From the NCBI RefSeq assembly GCF_021155775.2, contig NC_060235.2:14471193-14535192 (forward strand): a DNA stretch of 64,000 bases, written 5' to 3'. This DNA comes from Neodiprion pinetum. Taxonomy: Eukaryota; Arthropoda; Insecta; Hymenoptera; Diprionidae. This document shows positions 62,270 through 64,000 of this stretch, piece after piece. A program made the translations under genes and the position numbers. Below the pieces are notes generated by a model, which was not told where the DNA came from, searched no databases, and saw only the letters and a program-made list of their open reading frames with translations. Within the stretch, counting starts at the first letter, position 1; every line of letters begins with the position of its first letter.

Positions 62270-63010
62270 TGTATGCGCGCGCACCTTTTAGCATTCCCAG
62301 TGCGATAGTAACCCAACACCGCTGATCCATGGTTCACGGCTATCAGTCGACCTTGCACTCTGGTCTTGACTGAACCCATTCAAAATTCATCGTTGAGTTC
62401 ACATGACAGTTACAAGCCAAAAAAATGTCACGTGGTTGATATCAAACCGACATCCGAGTGTAAAACAATTTTCAGAACCATTGATTTTGGAATGTCGCGT
62501 GGTTGATAACGCCGAAAAGGAATGTGAGGCGGTTGATGTTACACATCAGCGATAGTTGAGTGAATAAAAAACAATTCTCGGAACTATTAATTTTTGAATG
62601 TCACGTGGTTGATAACGTGTCAAAAGAATGTGGGGGTGGTTGATGTTACACATCAGCACTCCCACCGTGGGAAACGAATTTGGAGTGGTTAATGTTACAC
62701 ATCAGCAGTCCTATCGTGGGAAAGGAATGCGGGACGGTAAAAAACTTCTCGTCCCCGCTGCGCCCTCCACCGTTGGCTGTCGAGCACTACAGACTTTGAC
62801 CTTCGGTCGGTAAGATTGTCGGTAAAACAGCACGATTTTGACCCTTGATCGATAGGAGTTGTCGGTGAGGTTGCACGTTTTTGACCTCAAGTCAGTACGG
62901 CAGAGCACGTTTTATCTGACGAGAGTGGGGGCAACCTTCAAGGGTTTGCGCCTGGGGTGCGCGGAGCGGCTCGGTCGGTAAATAAGATGTTTGTACTCAT
63001 AACTTTCATA
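62270..63010 (-). repeat. Polinton-2 right terminal inverted repeat
   Basis: The reverse complement matches 44100-44680. It carries three subterminal units of the 'GTCACGTGGTTGATAACGTG...TGATGTTACACATCAGC' type (62420-62730), one more than the left side, then the 'TTTGACC' / 'GGTAAGATTGTCGGTAA' block and 'GGAGCGGCTCGGTCGGTAAATAAGATG' at 62961-62990. Similarity to the left side can be followed to about 63010. Confidence 0.85.
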
Positions 63011-63099
63011 GCTATACTACTCGAGGGACAAAGAATAACCTAATTGTTGCTCAAGCCTGACGCGCGACCGAAAACGCTGAATATTTAACACATATCATT

Positions 63100-64000
63100 T
63101 GCGTCGAAAACAAAAGTAGAAGAATAATCAGCAAGACTCATAGAACTGGGCCATATCAAGCTGGTCCTCGTTAGCGAATAGGCGACACCTATAGTTGTGG
63201 TGATCAAGTCCAATGGGTCCATACTGATAACTTCAAGTGCGCGGTATGAGGTTGAAGTTAGTAACGTTACTTTAACGACGAATGTTTGGGAAGAATTGTT
63301 ATTCGCAATATTAAGATTGTATAAAATTCATTGAATATCACCAAACAAAACATATTCCTATTCTGTAAAAACAACTCCTTGAAAGTCATTTTGAAATTGC
63401 AAAATTACGATTTTTTCCTGATTTTGCGTTACTTCAACGTCACTAACTTCAGCCTCTTCGCACGGTAAATCCTTAATGGGTGATTGATAAATATCTGCTC
63501 CCTTTGATCGACGAGGTTCTCGTTGCTCTGCAAGGAGGGAAAACTGTTCTTAAGTAGATCGGACACACGCTTCCATGTAAATTTTAGCCGACAAGTTGTC
63601 GCGGGCTTCTCTTACCATTAATACACACCAGGGTTTTTTTTTTGTATACAGAAGGATGCCAGAAGGCGTGGTTTTGGAGCCTGACGACTTTAAAAGAAAA
63701 ATGCACACCTGTCCATAGGGTATCGCAAACACCGTGGTTTATCTCAATAATATTTTTTGTATCGGAAAAAATAAGGTAGAGCATTGAATAATGCTGTGCA
63801 AGGTATTAAACCGACTTAAGAAAACAGGACTTGAACTAAATTTTAAAAAGTACGATTTTTTCAAACAAAAAATAAAGATTCTTGGTTTCGTAATTGATGA
63901 ATGTGGATTGCATAAGGATCCAAAGAAATTCAAAGCAGTGGTAGCAGTGCCACGCCCTGAAACAGTGAGGCAGTTGGCATCTTTTCTCGGCCTTGTGAAA
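63100..64000 (+). pseudogene. pol: Ty3/Gypsy reverse transcriptase fragment, continues past the right edge
   Basis: The N-terminal piece (about 63105-63247) shows ATPIVVVIKSNGS, the start of a Gypsy RT fingers domain. A MITE interrupts it. After 63458: ILADKLSRASLTINTHQG (expected first catalytic Asp region degraded), then a frame break, VVYLNNIFCIGKN (the YLDD motif reads YLNN), then from 63791 to the window end an open stretch with LNRLKKTGLELNFKKYDFF, ILGFVIDECGLHKDPKK and RQLASFLGLVK. RNase H and integrase, if kept, lie outside. It was inactive before the MITE or since; order unknown. Polinton-2 ends about 100 bp to the left. Confidence 0.8.
63248..63457. mobile_element. Short MITE (about 210 bp)
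   Basis: Left end GAGGTTGAAGTTAGTAACGTTAC and right end GTTACTTCAACGTCACTAACTTCAGCCTC are inverted repeats of about 24 bp with a few mismatches. It interrupts an RT fragment. No target duplication is clear. From memory, 'GAAGTTAGTAACGTTA' MITEs are common in hymenopteran genomes. Confidence 0.7.

Larger units (their letters stand above)
44100..63010. mobile_element. Polinton-2: near-complete Polinton/adintovirus-like element (about 18.9 kb including insertions)
   Basis: Terminal inverted repeats at 44100-44680 and 62270-63010 enclose the full gene set. Plus strand: small gene (44977). Minus: a small gene (45893-46420), major capsid, minor capsid, protease, PLA2-domain protein. Plus: ATPase, unknown, fibre-like, integrase. 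Minus: PolB. Minus the 5.4-kb LINE-2 insertion its length is about 13.5 kb. Gene order and the presence of PolB, integrase, protease, ATPase and two capsid genes define the group. I could not fix the exact outer ends or a target duplication. All large genes carry lesions, so it is a fossil, but the copy is clearly younger or better kept than Polinton-1. Confidence 0.92.

Noticed and set aside
1..64000. Possible host protein-coding gene with introns, or tRNA/rRNA genes
   Set aside because: Every long frame with recognisable domains belongs to a mobile or virus-like element. I saw no exon series, tRNA cloverleaf or rRNA sequence; small or fast-evolving host exons could still be missed by eye.

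Overview
This window is eukaryotic nuclear DNA made almost entirely of nested transposable elements and integrated virus-like elements. I found no convincing host gene, tRNA or rRNA. The mix (Polinton/adintovirus-like elements, Ty3/Gypsy retrotransposons, a Jockey-type LINE, a Penelope-like fragment, MITEs and dispersed 'GATGGCGGATCC' repeats) suggests an arthropod, most likely an insect and perhaps a hymenopteran. That last step is inference from remembered repeat content, not from a marker gene.

Layout. 1-820: Penelope-like fragments (minus). 1290-1990: capsid remnant of a third Polinton. 2749-16730: a wrecked Ty3/Gypsy element with LTRs of about 2.5 kb (LTR-A, tRNA-Lys-type primer site, gag fragment, partial 3' LTR). 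A young, complete Gypsy element (Gypsy-1, 4254-12372, minus) has inserted into LTR-A with a CTGT target duplication. 18290-29170: Polinton-1, decayed and missing its left end. 29330-40130: a second copy of the long LTR (LTR-B), split by Gypsy-2 (30755-39342, minus, lacking its reverse transcriptase), which is itself split by a nearly intact LINE (LINE-1, 31038-35959, plus). 40680-43808: small repeats, a Harbinger-like MITE, a GGGTACCC-ended inverted-repeat element and a long foldback. 44100-63010: Polinton-2, with both terminal inverted repeats and the full gene set. Its integrase gene is split by a Jockey-like LINE (LINE-2, 52566-57956, minus), which is split by a 916-bp solo LTR (55420-56335). 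63100-64000: a Gypsy reverse-transcriptase pseudogene carrying a small MITE and running off the right edge.

How the genes fit together. The Polintons carry a virus-like set: protein-primed PolB, retroviral-type integrase with a chromodomain, packaging ATPase, adenain-like protease, double-jelly-roll major capsid, minor capsid (penton-like), a phospholipase-A2-domain protein, a short fibre-like protein and several unknowns. The two copies share orientation and family but are broken in different places. Gypsy-1 and LINE-1 are the youngest-looking elements. Both show canonical -1 ribosomal frameshift heptamers at the junction of their two main reading frames (GGGAAAC with a downstream stem in Gypsy-1; AAAAAAG in LINE-1). 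Gypsy-1 also has an extra Thr-rich zinc-finger ORF where some Gypsy elements carry env, plus substitutions at two catalytic residues.
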